Positions 13,626-23,212 of a stretch of 64,000 bases of DNA are shown in pieces. Origin of the DNA: Liriodendron chinense (lineage: Eukaryota > Streptophyta > Magnoliopsida > Magnoliales > Magnoliaceae); assembly GCA_003013855.2 (NCBI GenBank), contig ML058337.1:4712001-4776000 (forward strand). Direction: 5' to 3'. Numbering within the stretch: position 1 is the first letter of the stretch; the number at the start of each line of letters is the position of its first letter. A program made the position numbers and the translations under genes. The notes under the pieces are model-generated. The model was not told the DNA's origin and made no database searches. It saw nothing but the letters and a program-made list of their open reading frames with translations.

Positions 13626-13995
13626 ATGATGGATGGCTAAGATTGAAGGTGGGGTCCACATGATGGACAGTCCACGTCAAAGGTGGGCTCCATATGATAG
13701 GCAATGGATATTGAAGGTGGGCCCCACATGATGGATGACCCACATCAAGGTGGGCCTCACATAATGGATGGTCCACATCAAAGGTGGCCCCTAATGATTA
13801 ATGAAAAAATCCAAGGTGGCCCCCACATGATGGAAGGTTGATATAGAACGTGGGGCCCACACGATGGATGGTTCACATTAGAGGTGCGCTCCACATGATG
13901 GGCTGTGGACATTGAAGGTGGGCCCCACATGATGGACAATAACATTGATAGGCGGGCTCCACATGATGGATGACCCACATCAAGGTTAGTGTCCA
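13626..13995. repeat. minisatellite B, ~40 bp units
   Basis: About nine units of the form GGTGGGCCCCACATGATGGA followed by a short spacer with CCACATCAA or GACATTGAA. Unit length is about 38-45 bp. The unit resembles the core of the dispersed foldback family, so the array may have grown from one copy of it. Minus-strand frames with repeated Pro-Ser-Cys-Gly are artefacts. Confidence 0.8.
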
Positions 13996-14141
13996 TCATG
14001 TAGGGCTCACTTCAATATATGGATTTCTCACGAGCATCACGGTGGGCCCCGCCTAGCTTCCCAGAAAGCCGGAGTAAGAGAGTCCACAAATTATTCTATC
14101 CCTTCCATATGTGGACAAATAAAATCATAGAAAATTGAATT

Positions 14142-14730
14142 CACATTCAACGGTCCACAAGTGTCAAAAGTTTACTCCAGAGTTGGAAAAAAAGATGGAG
14201 TAGGAAGTCCAAAAATCATTGGTGGCTAGGTTTATTAAACCCGGTTATGCATATGCCATGGTTCAATGATAAGGGTGGCAATGGGTCAGACGACCCATTA
14301 CGTCCCGATTAGTTCAGCCCAGTTTTGGACCCAGCTTGTGCTTCTTAACTTGGCCCGTGGGCCAGGTTGGGCCTGGCATGCATAGCCTGATCAATTTGTG
14401 GCCCGGCCAGACTAGGACCCAGCTCCTTATCCATGAATGGGTTTCCTTTGCTAATAAAATGTCCTATACGACAAGACCATTGCAATTTTCTTATTCATGG
14501 ATGGCTATAATGGACACAATCAGATACTGGTGAATCCCCACCAATATATCAAAGATGACTCTGACCAACAACTTTTCAAAAGTTCACATTCAACGGCCCA
14601 CAATTGTCAAAGGTTTGCTCCTGAGTTGGAAAAGAAGATAGGAGATGAAGCCCAAAAGTTATTGGGAGATAGGATTATTGAACCTGGCTATGCATATGCC
14701 ATGGCTCCCTGATAAGGTGGTGATGGGCTG
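14142..14730 (+). pseudogene. degenerate gypsy RT fragments, partly duplicated
   Basis: A ~145 bp block occurs at 14142-14290 and again at 14584-14730 (offset ~442): CACATTCAACGG, then CAAAAGTTTACTCC or CAAAGGTTTGCTCC, then TATGCATATGCCATGG. The second copy reads as PELEKKIGDEAQKLL, like the start of a plant Ty3/gypsy RT domain. Between them, 14497-14530 reads MDGYNGHNQI, matching the D-G-Y-S-G-Y-N-Q-I RT motif. Stops, order changes and indels show a relic. The exact lineage is unclear; a Tat-like source is possible. Confidence 0.55.
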
Positions 14731-14862
14731 GGTGACCCACCGGGTCCAGTAGTGAGCCCGACCTATCTTTGGGCCATGCTTGGGTCTATTAGCTGGAGTG
14801 GTGGGCCGGGCTTGGGCATGGTATGAATGGGCCTAGCTTGGGACACCGTATTGCCACCCTTA
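14721..14862. mobile_element. hAT-like MITE remnant
   Basis: Starts TAAGGTGGTGATGGG and ends ATTGCCACCCTTA, an imperfect inverted pair of the TAAGGGTGGCAATGGG type common in hAT MITEs. A related left end, TAAGGGTGGCAATGGG, is at 14269 at the equivalent place in the other duplicate block. No matching 8 bp flanks remain, so boundaries are uncertain. Confidence 0.45.
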
Positions 14863-14905
14863 TTGGTGTGGTGCACACTAGAAATAGAACAACTAAATAA
14901 GTGAC

Positions 14906-15432
14906 TAGAGCTGTACATGAGCCAAGCTAGCTCGGTTAGCTCACTCGACTCGGCTCGAACCAGCTCAATTTGGCTTGATTCAAAGGCTGGGTTCGAACTA
15001 AGATGAGCCATTTTTCCAAGCTCGAAATGATTTTCAAGCGGTAGCTCGAGCTAACACAAGCTCGATTCGGCGCGACTCGAAGTTTCGGCTCGACTCGGCT
15101 AACTCAATTGAAGAAGTATATTTTTTAGTCCCACATCGGAAGTGAGCAAAGAAATGAGAGTTGAAACTCTCTATAAAAGTAAGTGGGAGGTGTCAATGGG
15201 CTTTGGGCCTAATTTTAAAAAGTTTTAGGTCGAGCTTTCGGGCTGGGCCTAATTAAATTTTTTTCTTTTCTAGGCTCGAACTCAGTTCAAAAGCTCGGTC
15301 AAGCCAGCTCGCTCGAACATGTAAGTCCAACTCGGAGGCCAAGCCGAGCCGAACACTAGCGAGGTTGGTCATTGAAAGAGCCTACCTCGAACAGGGCCAA
15401 GCTCGGCTCGACTTGGCTCGTGTACAACTCTA
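14906..15432. mobile_element. non-autonomous hAT element, 527 bp
   Basis: Ends TAGAGCTGTACATGAGCC and, read from the other side, TAGAGTTGTACACGAGCC form an 18 bp inverted pair with two mismatches. It is flanked by a perfect 8 bp duplication, TAAGTGAC, at 14898-14905 and 15433-15440. This is diagnostic for hAT. Arrays of GCTCGA and ACTCGGCTCG lie just inside both ends. There is no transposase. An snRNA-like promoter (15128-15177) lies in the middle. Confidence 0.92.
15128..15177 (+). promoter_or_regulatory. snRNA-type promoter: USE plus TATA
   Basis: GTCCCACATCG at 15128-15138 matches the plant snRNA upstream sequence element (RTCCCACATCG) exactly. TATAAA follows at 15172-15177 with 33 bases between. 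In plant snRNA genes this wider spacing goes with RNA polymerase II and a ~10 bp shorter one with polymerase III. No U1, U2, U4 or U5 RNA sequence follows that I can recognise, so any transcript would be something else. Confidence 0.6.
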
Positions 15433-15499
15433 TAAGTGACCACTCAATTTTCATAACCTGAACAAGGATCGCCGTCGAAATGGCTTCCACTTAATATTT

Positions 15500-15605
15500 G
15501 TTATCTTCTTATTATTCATGGATGGTTATAATGGAATCCATGTGGACCCCATCGACATGCTGGAGATGACCTACTGTAATCCAACCAACACCTTTTGCTA
15601 TAAGG
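15500..15605 (+). pseudogene. gypsy RT relic
   Basis: Reads MDGYNG followed by TFCYKVMP, matching the RT segment that runs from D-G-Y-S-G-Y-N-Q to C-Y-K-V-M-P-F-G-L in plant Ty3/gypsy elements. The part between is degraded and the frame is lost after KVMP. It continues the relic at 14142-14730 after the hAT insertion. Confidence 0.55.
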
Positions 15606-15915
15606 TGATGCCCTGTAGGCGTAGTTATTGGAGGACTGCGTCTATAGTTATTCCACCGTGTGTATCATAAATAGCTAGAAGACGAGCATGCAAATGTTGT
15701 GAAGGTGATTCATCAAGCGTTAAAAACTTCTTCCTTTTTTTTCTTTCTTTTTTTCTTTCTTTTTCCTCCTCTTAATCAAAAGTGTGTGAAGCCTACTTTT
15801 TACATTTTTAAGACAAGTGGTTCTCTTGAGTTGTGCATTATTTAAAAGGGAAAACACATATAAAGGGAATTCCTTTAAAAGAAACCTTGTATGCAAAGAG
15901 AGAATGGGAGAGAGG
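15606..15915. other. noncoding, pyrimidine-rich stretch
   Basis: Contains a CTTT-rich stretch near 15730-15770 and no recognisable gene. It ends at the target duplication AGAGG of the copia element. Confidence 0.5.
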
Positions 15916-16130
15916 TGTTGGGAGTGGAAGCAACCTCAAAACAAATCACATAACGCAATAGGGAAGGAAAAATATGAGCATGCAAAGAGAACGTAGAAAT
16001 TTTGCATGGAAAACCTTACTAGGAAAAAACCACGGCACAAAGCTACAAACAATCCACTATGAACAGAAAGTTACAAGAGATGAAATAACTTACAGATATA
16101 AAAACCCTAATTTTTTCCTTTCAAAACCCT

Positions 16131-16170
<40 letters not shown>

Positions 16171-16521
16171 GTACCTTAACTTCAATCCTATACTAACACA
16201 TGTACAAAATTAGAAACTAAAATCGCTCACTTACACAGAATTGCGTGCACCGTCGATCGATCGACTCCGATTGATGATCCCTTAATCGATCGACACCCCA
16301 TGCTTCGATTCGATTGAACATGCCCAAAAGTGCCTAGAGAGTTTTCGACTAAATTAGGGATTACTTTGATCGATTAAAACCAAACTTTCGAGTAATCGAA
16401 ACTATTCAAAAGTATGTGGAGAGTTAACTAGTATATTCAAGATTTTGTCGATCGATCAACTAGGCTATCAATTCGATCGAAGATCTCTATTTTTATATAG
16501 ATTAAAGGCATTCAATCAACA
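15916..16521 (-). repeat. 3' LTR of the copia element
   Basis: Reading on the minus strand it starts TGTTGATTGAATG at 16521 and ends CTCCCAACA at 15916. Just outside, 16522-16532 reads (minus) GGTGGAGATT, the usual copia polypurine tract. TATATAAAA (minus) lies at 16491-16499. A TCGATCGA motif cluster spans about 16250-16470 and a CT microsatellite 16134-16168. Confidence 0.88.
16134..16168. repeat. (CT)n microsatellite in LTR
   Basis: A pure CT run in the left copia LTR. The equivalent place in the right LTR (about 22720) has only a few CT units, so the run expanded after insertion. Confidence 0.9.
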
Positions 16522-16549
16522 ATCTCCACCATAGCTTCAATCTTCATCT

Positions 16550-16960
16550 TCACTGTTCCAAGTTGCTGTCACCATCTTTAATTTCTTCAATAGTAGTACC
16601 ATCATCATCACTTCTCATGCACACTCTATCTTCATCTTTCTTTGCTAAGCCCAGAGAAGTCGAGCAAAATTTGAACGTCTCTATATGAACCACTTTCGTA
16701 AGCATATCTATCAGATTCACGATACTGTGAATTTTCTCAAGAGTTACACCGCCTTTCTTTAGTACCTGTCGGATAAAATGGTGATGCACATCAATATGTC
16801 TAGTTCAGAAATAAAACACCGAGTTCTTCGTCAAATTGTTTGCGCTTTTGTTGTCATAATGCACAGGAACGACTTCCTGCTGAAGCCCCAACTCATTCAT
16901 CATTCTTTTCAACCAAACAGTTTCCTTGAATTCTTACGTCTTTACATATACTCAGCTTAG
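16550..16960 (-). pseudogene. copia polyprotein C-terminal tail
   Basis: The minus-strand frame 16550-16789 begins DMLTKVV, the conserved end of copia RNase H regions (P-A-D-M-L-T-K), followed by a short acidic tail before the polypurine tract. It confirms the orientation and the 3' end of the coding region. Confidence 0.75.
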
Positions 16961-18490
16961 GTTGTAAAAATGCAACTGTAGACCGAAACTTTGGCATTTA
17001 ACTAATCTCTCCACCCGCTAACACAAATGCGTAATCATAAGTTGACCTTCCATTATCCACATTCCCAGCATAATCCACATCCACATAGCCTACCAGTCTC
17101 TCCTTAAATGTTTCTAAACACAAGACTGTAGTTTGTCATACCTCGTAGATATCGAAGTAACCATTCACAACCTGCCAATGTTGTTTACCGAGGTTGACAT
17201 GTATCTGCTCATAACACCAACTGCTTGTGAAATATCTGGTCCAGTACAGACAATGGCGTACATAAGACTGCCAACTGCGTTCGAATAGGGCACATGAGAC
17301 TTATACCGCTTTTCTTTATCTAACGTAGGACATTGCTTTAAAGAAAGTCGAAAGTGAGCAGCGAGGGGTGTGTTAAGCTGTTTAGCCTTTTTTAGTCAAA
17401 ATTTGACCAAGACCTTCTTAAAATACTCTTCCTAAGATAACCATAGCCTACTTCTTTCCTTATCTCTGTGTAAATCGTTGTTTAAAATCTTCTTTGTAGC
17501 CCCCGGATCTTTCATCTCGAATGTCCTGGATAACTAAGCCTTTGATATGTTGATCTTAGATATGCTATGAATAGTGATAAGCATATCATTAACATAAATA
17601 CTAGACCAATAAATTTTCCATCACTCAGCAATATGAAATAGACGAAATGATCGAACTCACTTATCATAAACAACTGCTCAACATGAAAGAATCAAACCTT
17701 TTATGCCATTGCCTAGGTGACTGTTTTAGGCCATACGACGACCTCTTTAACCTGCAAACCTTATTCTTTGCTCCCTGTACCTCGAACCCTTTAAGTCGCT
17801 TTATGTAAATATGTTATTTTAATTCCCCATGCAGAAAAGCAGTTTATACATCCAACTGTTCTAATTCTAGATTTTATTGGGCAACCAACACCAATACAAA
17901 TTTGATAAATACTTGCTTGAATACAGGCACAAATATTTTACCGAAGTTAACAGCTTCCTTTATAGCATAGCCCTTCGCAACCAATCTCGCCTTTTACGTA
18001 TCCAGTTTCTTTCAAAAAATTCACTTGCACCCAATTGCTTTACTCCCAATGGAAAGCTCCACCAACTCTCATTTTATTCTTATATATAGAGTCCATCTCA
18101 TCATGCATCGCCTTCATCCACTTCGCAGCATTTGTCTTTTAATGCTTTCTGGAAGGTAAACGGATCCCCATCATCCGTAATGAGGGCAAACACAACATTT
18201 GAGGCATCTTTGTATCTCGATGGTAACTTGCAATCCCTTGGTACGTTTCTCCTAACAGGTGGTGGTTATACCTCTTCTTGCACCTCTTTCTACGGTTCAA
18301 CCTCTTCAAGTGTCTCACATTTTTCTATTACAATGTCAACCACAGATTTTTCTGCTTCCTTATGCTCATCCTTAGGAAACAAGGAACCCTTATCAAACTT
18401 GACATCTCAACTCAATATGATCTTGTGTAAAACCCAATCATACAGTCTGTATCCCTTCACACCATTACCATAGCCTACAAAAGTACACTT
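16961..18490 (-). pseudogene. copia RT and RNase H, decayed
   Basis: On the minus strand, about 17045-17105 reads GYVDVDYAG then RSTYDYAFVLAGG, the RNase H signature. At 17577-17597 the RT active site reads YVND followed by MLI, where the family has Y-V-D-D; the first catalytic aspartate is replaced. Downstream the frame reads like F-E-M-K-D. Frames are broken repeatedly. It cannot be active. Confidence 0.75.
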
Positions 18491-18499
18491 CTTCACCCT

Positions 18500-19097
18500 T
18501 TAGTCTAGTCTATCTCTCTCAATTGACGATACATAAGAGTAAGCATCATAACCAAATACACGCAGCCCTGAGTAATCAACTTCATGACTACTCCACACTT
18601 CATCTGAGATTTTATAATCAATCGGTGTAGATGGAGATCGATTTACTAAATAGCAAGCTGTGTTCATGGCCTCAGCCCATATCTTATCGCCTAATGTAAT
18701 GTTACTTAACATACTTTGGGCTCCTTCCAAAAGAGTCTGATTTATACATTCAACCATACCATTATACTTTAGTGTATGCCTAACTGTGTTATATCTCATG
18801 ATCTCCTCATCTTTGCAATACTGATTAAATTCTCCAGAAGTGAATTCTTCATCATTATCTATCCTTAGAACTTTTAACTTTCGCCCTATCTACTTTTCGA
18901 CCATTGCCTTCCATGTCTTGAAAGTGGCGAAAACATTAGATTTATGCTCTAGAGAAGTTGTCTATAATGTGACAAAATATGATGACCCTCCTCCAGAAAT
19001 CATGAGCAACGACCCCCACACATCCAAATGCACATAATCTAGCAGTCCCTTGCTATTGTGTTTTCACACACGCACACACATGTGTGTATAGTATATA

Positions 19098-19155
<58 letters not shown>

Positions 19156-19241
19156 ACACTTTTAAAAATATGAATTAAACGACGATCAAGGACTACTTTC
19201 ATACCGCGCTCGCTCATGTGGCCCAGGTACACATGCCACAA
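18500..19241 (-). pseudogene. copia integrase, decayed
   Basis: 19053-19241 (minus) begins WHVYLGHMSERGMKV, the GAG-pre-integrase HHCC region of copia elements. 18500-18799 (minus) continues with YNTVRHTLKYNGMVE, the integrase segment holding the catalytic glutamate in the P-Q-Q-N-G-V-A-E context, then WAEAMNTACYLVNRSPS. A TA microsatellite interrupts the domain and several stops lie between the two parts. Confidence 0.8.
19098..19153. repeat. (TA)n microsatellite
   Basis: A pure TA run inside the copia integrase relic; the Tyr-Ile repeat it encodes is not part of the original protein. Confidence 0.95.
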
Positions 19242-19568
19242 ACGTGTAGATATGAATTCCTCTACAAACTACTGCAGCTCCACCCGATATTGTGCTCCCG
19301 TTCAATCTATAAAGGTTTCACTCCATTGTGCCTTCATAACTATGAGTGCTCCTTTTGAAATATTCAGGATATGATTAAAACCGGTGAATCCACCCATGTG
19401 CCTCAAGAGTTCCCAAAGATATCATATTTTTTTTAAGTCTGGAACATACCTTACATCGGTTAGAGTACGCTTCATCCCATCAAACATCCTTCTGTGCAAC
19501 AATCTAATTCTGACTATCTTACAGGCATTATCATTGCCTATAAGAATCATGCCCACCATCATACTCGT

Positions 19569-20031
19569 TTATTGTGGTGAACCACCTCTGATGAGGAAAC
19601 ATGTGGTATGATGCCCTAGTATCCAAATCCAGTCGTTATTGAGATACCCAAACCTAGACACTTCCAACACGTCACAACCACTTATCTCCTCACTGGATTC
19701 CATCGAATTGGCCACCCTCTGCAAATCATTAAATTTCTCTCCCTTTGAAGTTTTGGGATTTGCACAGTTCATCTTCATATATCCTGTCTTGTCATAATTC
19801 CAACACTTCAACTTTTCTTTGCCCTTCTACTTAGATCTCGATTAAGACTTCCCCTTCTCTCACTTAGATTGTCTTCCCCAAGTCACCAGTGCATTCATAG
19901 AAGTACCTTCGCCTTAGTTCTTCTTTCTCAACTGCTTTGACTAAAGGGCTGAAATAATGGTATTGACATCCAAGGTATTCCTACTATAACACAGAGTATC
20001 CATCAGATACTCGTAAGACTCTAGAAGAGAC
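19569..20031 (-). pseudogene. copia gag C-terminal part and protease
   Basis: The minus strand reads from the TSD of the solo LTR inward: a SYEYLMDTL segment typical of copia gag, then at about 19750-19811 a zinc-knuckle remnant CWNYDKTGYMKMNC, in which the second Cys and the His are changed. Next comes a protease relic WILGHHTTCF, where the family has W-I-L-D-S/T-G. Catalytic Asp is lost. Confidence 0.75.
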
Positions 20032-20579
20032 TGAAATTACGTCGGTAGTCTAACACGGCACCTTCATATGTGTGAAAGCTTAAAGAACAACTAGAATTAT
20101 GGCTAAGTCCTATAGGGGGGTGATTAGGACATTTTGAAATTCTTTTATCCTACTTACACAATTTAACAAATTAAACTAAGTAAGTAAGAACACTTCGGCT
20201 TCCAAACCTAAGTGGGTCCAATCACAAGACTAGCATATGATTTAAGCAATAAATAACCTAGTCTAAGTATACATAGATAAACAAATGATTTAACTAATCA
20301 AGCTCCTAATCTATGCAACCTATGTAAACTTATGAGAATGGATCAATAAGCTCAAGTCTACACTACTAGTGAAAGTACATCTTGTGTGTGGTTGTGCCTA
20401 TCTAGTGCCTAGCATACATTCTTATCAAGCATACATAATTAACAATTAAACATTCAATGTTAAGATAACAATGTGCTTAATTCAATCACAAACACAAGCA
20501 TGTATAGTGGTTCGACTTTGGGTCTACTCCACTCGAAGTTCAAGTACTCAACTCCTTTGCGCACACCGGCATTCACTAT

Positions 20580-20725
20580 CGGAGGTTTTAATTGAGGTTC
20601 ACCTCTCAACCTTTACACGGAGGTTTTACCGGTTCACCTCTCAACCATAATTGGAGTTTTGGACAAAGGGATAACTCTCAACCCGAACGGAGTTTTGGAC
20701 ATAGGCTAACTCCCAACCCGACGTA
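20580..20725 (-). repeat. short repeat array in LTR U5 region
   Basis: Plus-strand units such as GGTTCACCTCTCAACC and GGAGTTTTGGACA recur four or so times with ~35-50 bp spacing. The equivalent place in the related LTR at 30716-30930 carries a different version (GGTTGGGAGGAACC). Confidence 0.6.
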
Positions 20726-21406
20726 CATTCCCTCCCGTGTCGGAGGCTCCCCCTTGGAGACTTTGTTTATGCCCGACAAACGGGTCAAGGAGTGTCAAAC
20801 AACCCCTAGTCTTTAGGCCGACAAACAGGCCAAGGAACAGCCAATGTTCCTTGTTCGAGTTTGACAAACAAACTCTACACTAAACTCCCACAGGGAATTG
20901 AGTAGATGGACTCTCAATAAAGACAACCTTATTTGTCGGATGAGCCCCTTATTCAGCGTCGGTTTAGGTTGCTTGATCTCTGCTCTCCCGTGATTCAATC
21001 AGCTTTCCTTGCTCCCCCTATCGTGTTGCCGTTGCAGTCGTCAATGCCTCAGCTACACTTGATCAATCACCTTGCTTGTGATGCCTTTGAGATGCCCAAG
21101 GTGATAGAATGGTAGGTTTGAGAACTCTACAACTAATAAGAATGGGTTGCCTAGAGTAGCTCACCTACAACGATCTCATCTTAGAGATTTGGATAAGAAT
21201 ATGCCTATCAAGGAAGATCCAAACTCTAGAGATCAAGAGGGGATGAAGGTCATCTTCTTCATGAGCTTGGAATGCTTCAATCTTGTGTTAAAGCATAAGG
21301 AAGATGCTTTGCATATGTTGGGAATGAGCCTCAAATGGTCTCCAACTATGGTGGCTTCACTCCTCTCAAAATCCCTCTACCTGCCCCTCAAAATGAGTCA
21401 AGCCCC

Positions 21407-21412
21407 TTTATA
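21407..21412 (-). promoter_or_regulatory. TATA box of solo LTR D
   Basis: TATAAA on the minus strand within CTTTTATAAAGGGG. It aligns with TATAAAAG at 48775 in the related LTR 45318-50119; flanking words TTGCCCATTTT and GGGGCAG also align, so the position is conserved. Confidence 0.65.
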
Positions 21413-21448
21413 AAAGTGGTCCAAATGGACAGAAAATGGGCAAATAAC

Positions 21449-21676
21449 GGCTAGTTCCAACCTGTCCCGACCGGTCTCGGCCAGTTGGCCAATGGTCAGT
21501 GAAGATAGTGTACTTACTGTCTAGGGGGGGGGGGGGGGGGGGGGGGGGTCTGTCATGACCGGTCGGCCCAAGGGCATGTACACTACAACAGCTTGCTGTA
21601 TGGACTGGGGGCTAACCGGTCTTGACTGGTCGGTCCAGTCCAACCGACCGGCCGTGACCGGTCGGACAGGCCTAGG
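21449..21676 (-). promoter_or_regulatory. ACCGGTC motif array upstream of TATA
   Basis: Six or more near-copies of GACCGGTC/CGACCGGTC, for example GTCATGACCGGTCGG near 21552 and CCGTGACCGGTCGGAC near 21651, several as inverted pairs. It lies 40-270 bp upstream of the TATA box in LTR orientation. The unrelated Athila LTRs at 50256 and 59001 hold the same motif at the same relative place. Confidence 0.75.
21524..21548. repeat. 25-base G run
   Basis: A pure G run within the motif array. It can form a G-quadruplex and is hard to sequence, so the length may be unreliable. Confidence 0.85.
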
Positions 21677-22009
21677 TTCAGCTAAACAGTTTGCTGACCC
21701 AACTCTTTCACAACCCATCTCTATGGACAAGGTTTATATGGTCTTTTGGTACACCTAGGGCCAATCTATGATGACTAAAGGTTTTCCTAATATGGTCAAG
21801 GTCATAAAAAGGTTAAGGGTTTGGTTTTGGTCAAGGTTAAGGCACACCAAGGCATCACTTTTACCTGTTTCTTCTTCCTTGATGCAGCAGGGCCACTTGA
21901 GTCTTCGGTCTTTGTCTTCATTAAGCTCAACCAACACTAGACTCACTGACCTAAGTGATTGACAAACAAGGTGCACTAGTATGCCACAGAAAAGTGCATT
22001 AACAGAGAC

Positions 22010-22490
22010 ATCAACAAAATTAGGGCTTTATCTTCTTCCTTGATCTTGACCTCCATACTTATCAATTTGCAAACCAATTAGTTGAATGTGTTAATGTGAT
22101 AAGAGAGATCCAACCCTTCTACTATCTTCAGATTGTAGATCTTCCTCTTTAGATATAGGGGATTGGAGAGTGATTTCATCATGTAGATCATCTCCAACTT
22201 TGCCCACAAGGCCACGATAATCATTTCATTAATGACAATGTATAAGACTTCATCAGCCAAACACAATTGAATTGTGTTAATCGCCTTCTGATCAAGTTCA
22301 TCACAATCATCTTCTTTCATTTATTCATGATGTTTCACTTTCTTAAGGAGTACTTGCTGAATTAGGAGGGCTTTCATTTTCACCTTACATAATTCAAAAT
22401 TATTTTTACCTGTGAACTTCCTTGTCTCATACTTTACATTCAATCTCTTCGATGTCATGTCTCAGATTCGATCTGATACCACAACGTATG
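22010..22490 (-). pseudogene. copia gag N-terminal part
   Basis: Minus-strand frame 22078-22320 encodes the copia gag core: AINTIQLCLADEVL, then LWAKLEMIYMMKSLSN, YLKRKIYNLKI and a final HINTFN. These match the UBN2-type gag of Ty1/copia elements closely. The original start is upstream of 22320, toward the primer site, but the frame is broken. The region is cut at 22004 by solo LTR D and resumes at 20031. Confidence 0.8.
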
Positions 22491-22501
22491 CTTTGATACC
22501 A
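22490..22501 (-). other. primer binding site, tRNA-Met
   Basis: TGGTATCAAAGC on the minus strand, two bases inside the 5' LTR. It matches the canonical copia site TGGTATCAGAGC, complementary to the 3' end of initiator tRNA-Met, with one substitution. Confidence 0.85.
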
Positions 22502-22503
22502 CT

Positions 22504-23109
22504 TATTGGGAGCGGAAGCAACTCAGAACGAATCACACAACACAATAGGGAAGGAAAAATAAGAGCATGCCAGAGAATACTGAGATTTTATATAGAAAAT
22601 CCTTGCGGGAAAAAACCATGGCACAAAGCGACAAACAATTCATTATGAATAAAAAATTACAAGAGATTGAATAACTTACAGATTAACAAACCCTAGTTTT
22701 CTCCCCTCAAAACCCTAGCTCTCAAGCTCTCTCTGCCTTAACCCTAATCCCATATTAAAAAGTTTATACATAACCCACGTATAGAATTAAAAATTAAAAC
22801 CACGCACTTATGCAGAATTGTGCGCACCGTCAATTGATCGGTCGATCAATTAACTCCGATTGATGATTCTTCGATCGATCGACACCCCATGTTCGATCCA
22901 ATCTAACATGCACAAAAGTGTTTAGACATTTCTTGACTAAGTTCAAAATTACTTCGATTGATTGAAACCAAACTTTTGCTCAATTGAAACTGTCCAAAAG
23001 TGTCTAGAGAGTTAACTAGCATATTCGGAATTTTCTCAATCGATCAACTAGGTTGTCAATTCGATCGAAGATCCCTATTTTTATACAGATTGAGAGTACT
23101 CAATCAATA
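22504..23109 (-). repeat. 5' LTR of the copia element
   Basis: Same 606 bp length as 15916-16521 but with many substitutions. The outermost dinucleotides have decayed: the plus-strand ends read TATTGGG and TCAATA where the other LTR has TGTTGGG and TCAACA. A TCGATCGA cluster lies at about 22830-23060. Confidence 0.88.
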
Positions 23110-23212
23110 AGAGGTAAACTTTATATTCTCCATTTCTACTTATTTTAGTGAAGAAAAAAGCTTCATGTCGATGCCTTCTGTATTGTTGTTCAATCAAACA
23201 CGAGCCCACATG

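Larger units (their letters stand above)
20032..22004 (-). mobile_element. solo LTR, family C, 1973 bp (copy D)
   Basis: On the minus strand it begins TGTTAATGCACTTTTCTG at 22004 and ends TACGTAATTTCA or similar at 20032. It splits the copia gag and is flanked by a perfect duplication: GAGAC at 20027-20031 and 22005-22009. Ends and body match the solo LTRs at 30034-43025 and 45318-50119. A TATA box (minus) is at 21407-21412. Upstream of it (21449-21676) lies an array of ACCGGTC-type motifs interrupted by a 25 bp G run. Lineage not assigned, because no internal region remains. Confidence 0.88.
15916..23109 (-). mobile_element. Ty1/copia retrotransposon, Tork-like, decayed
   Basis: Two 606 bp LTRs (15916-16521 and 22504-23109) flank a minus-strand internal region, with a perfect target duplication AGAGG at 15911-15915 and 23110-23114. 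Primer site TGGTATCAAAGC (22490-22501, minus) matches initiator tRNA-Met with one change. The domain order gag, protease, integrase, RT, RNase H is copia. Wording of the integrase and the C-terminal DMLTK tail resembles the Tork/Tnt1 lineage. All domains carry stops. A 1973 bp solo LTR lies within gag. The LTRs differ at many sites, so the insertion is old. Confidence 0.88.
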
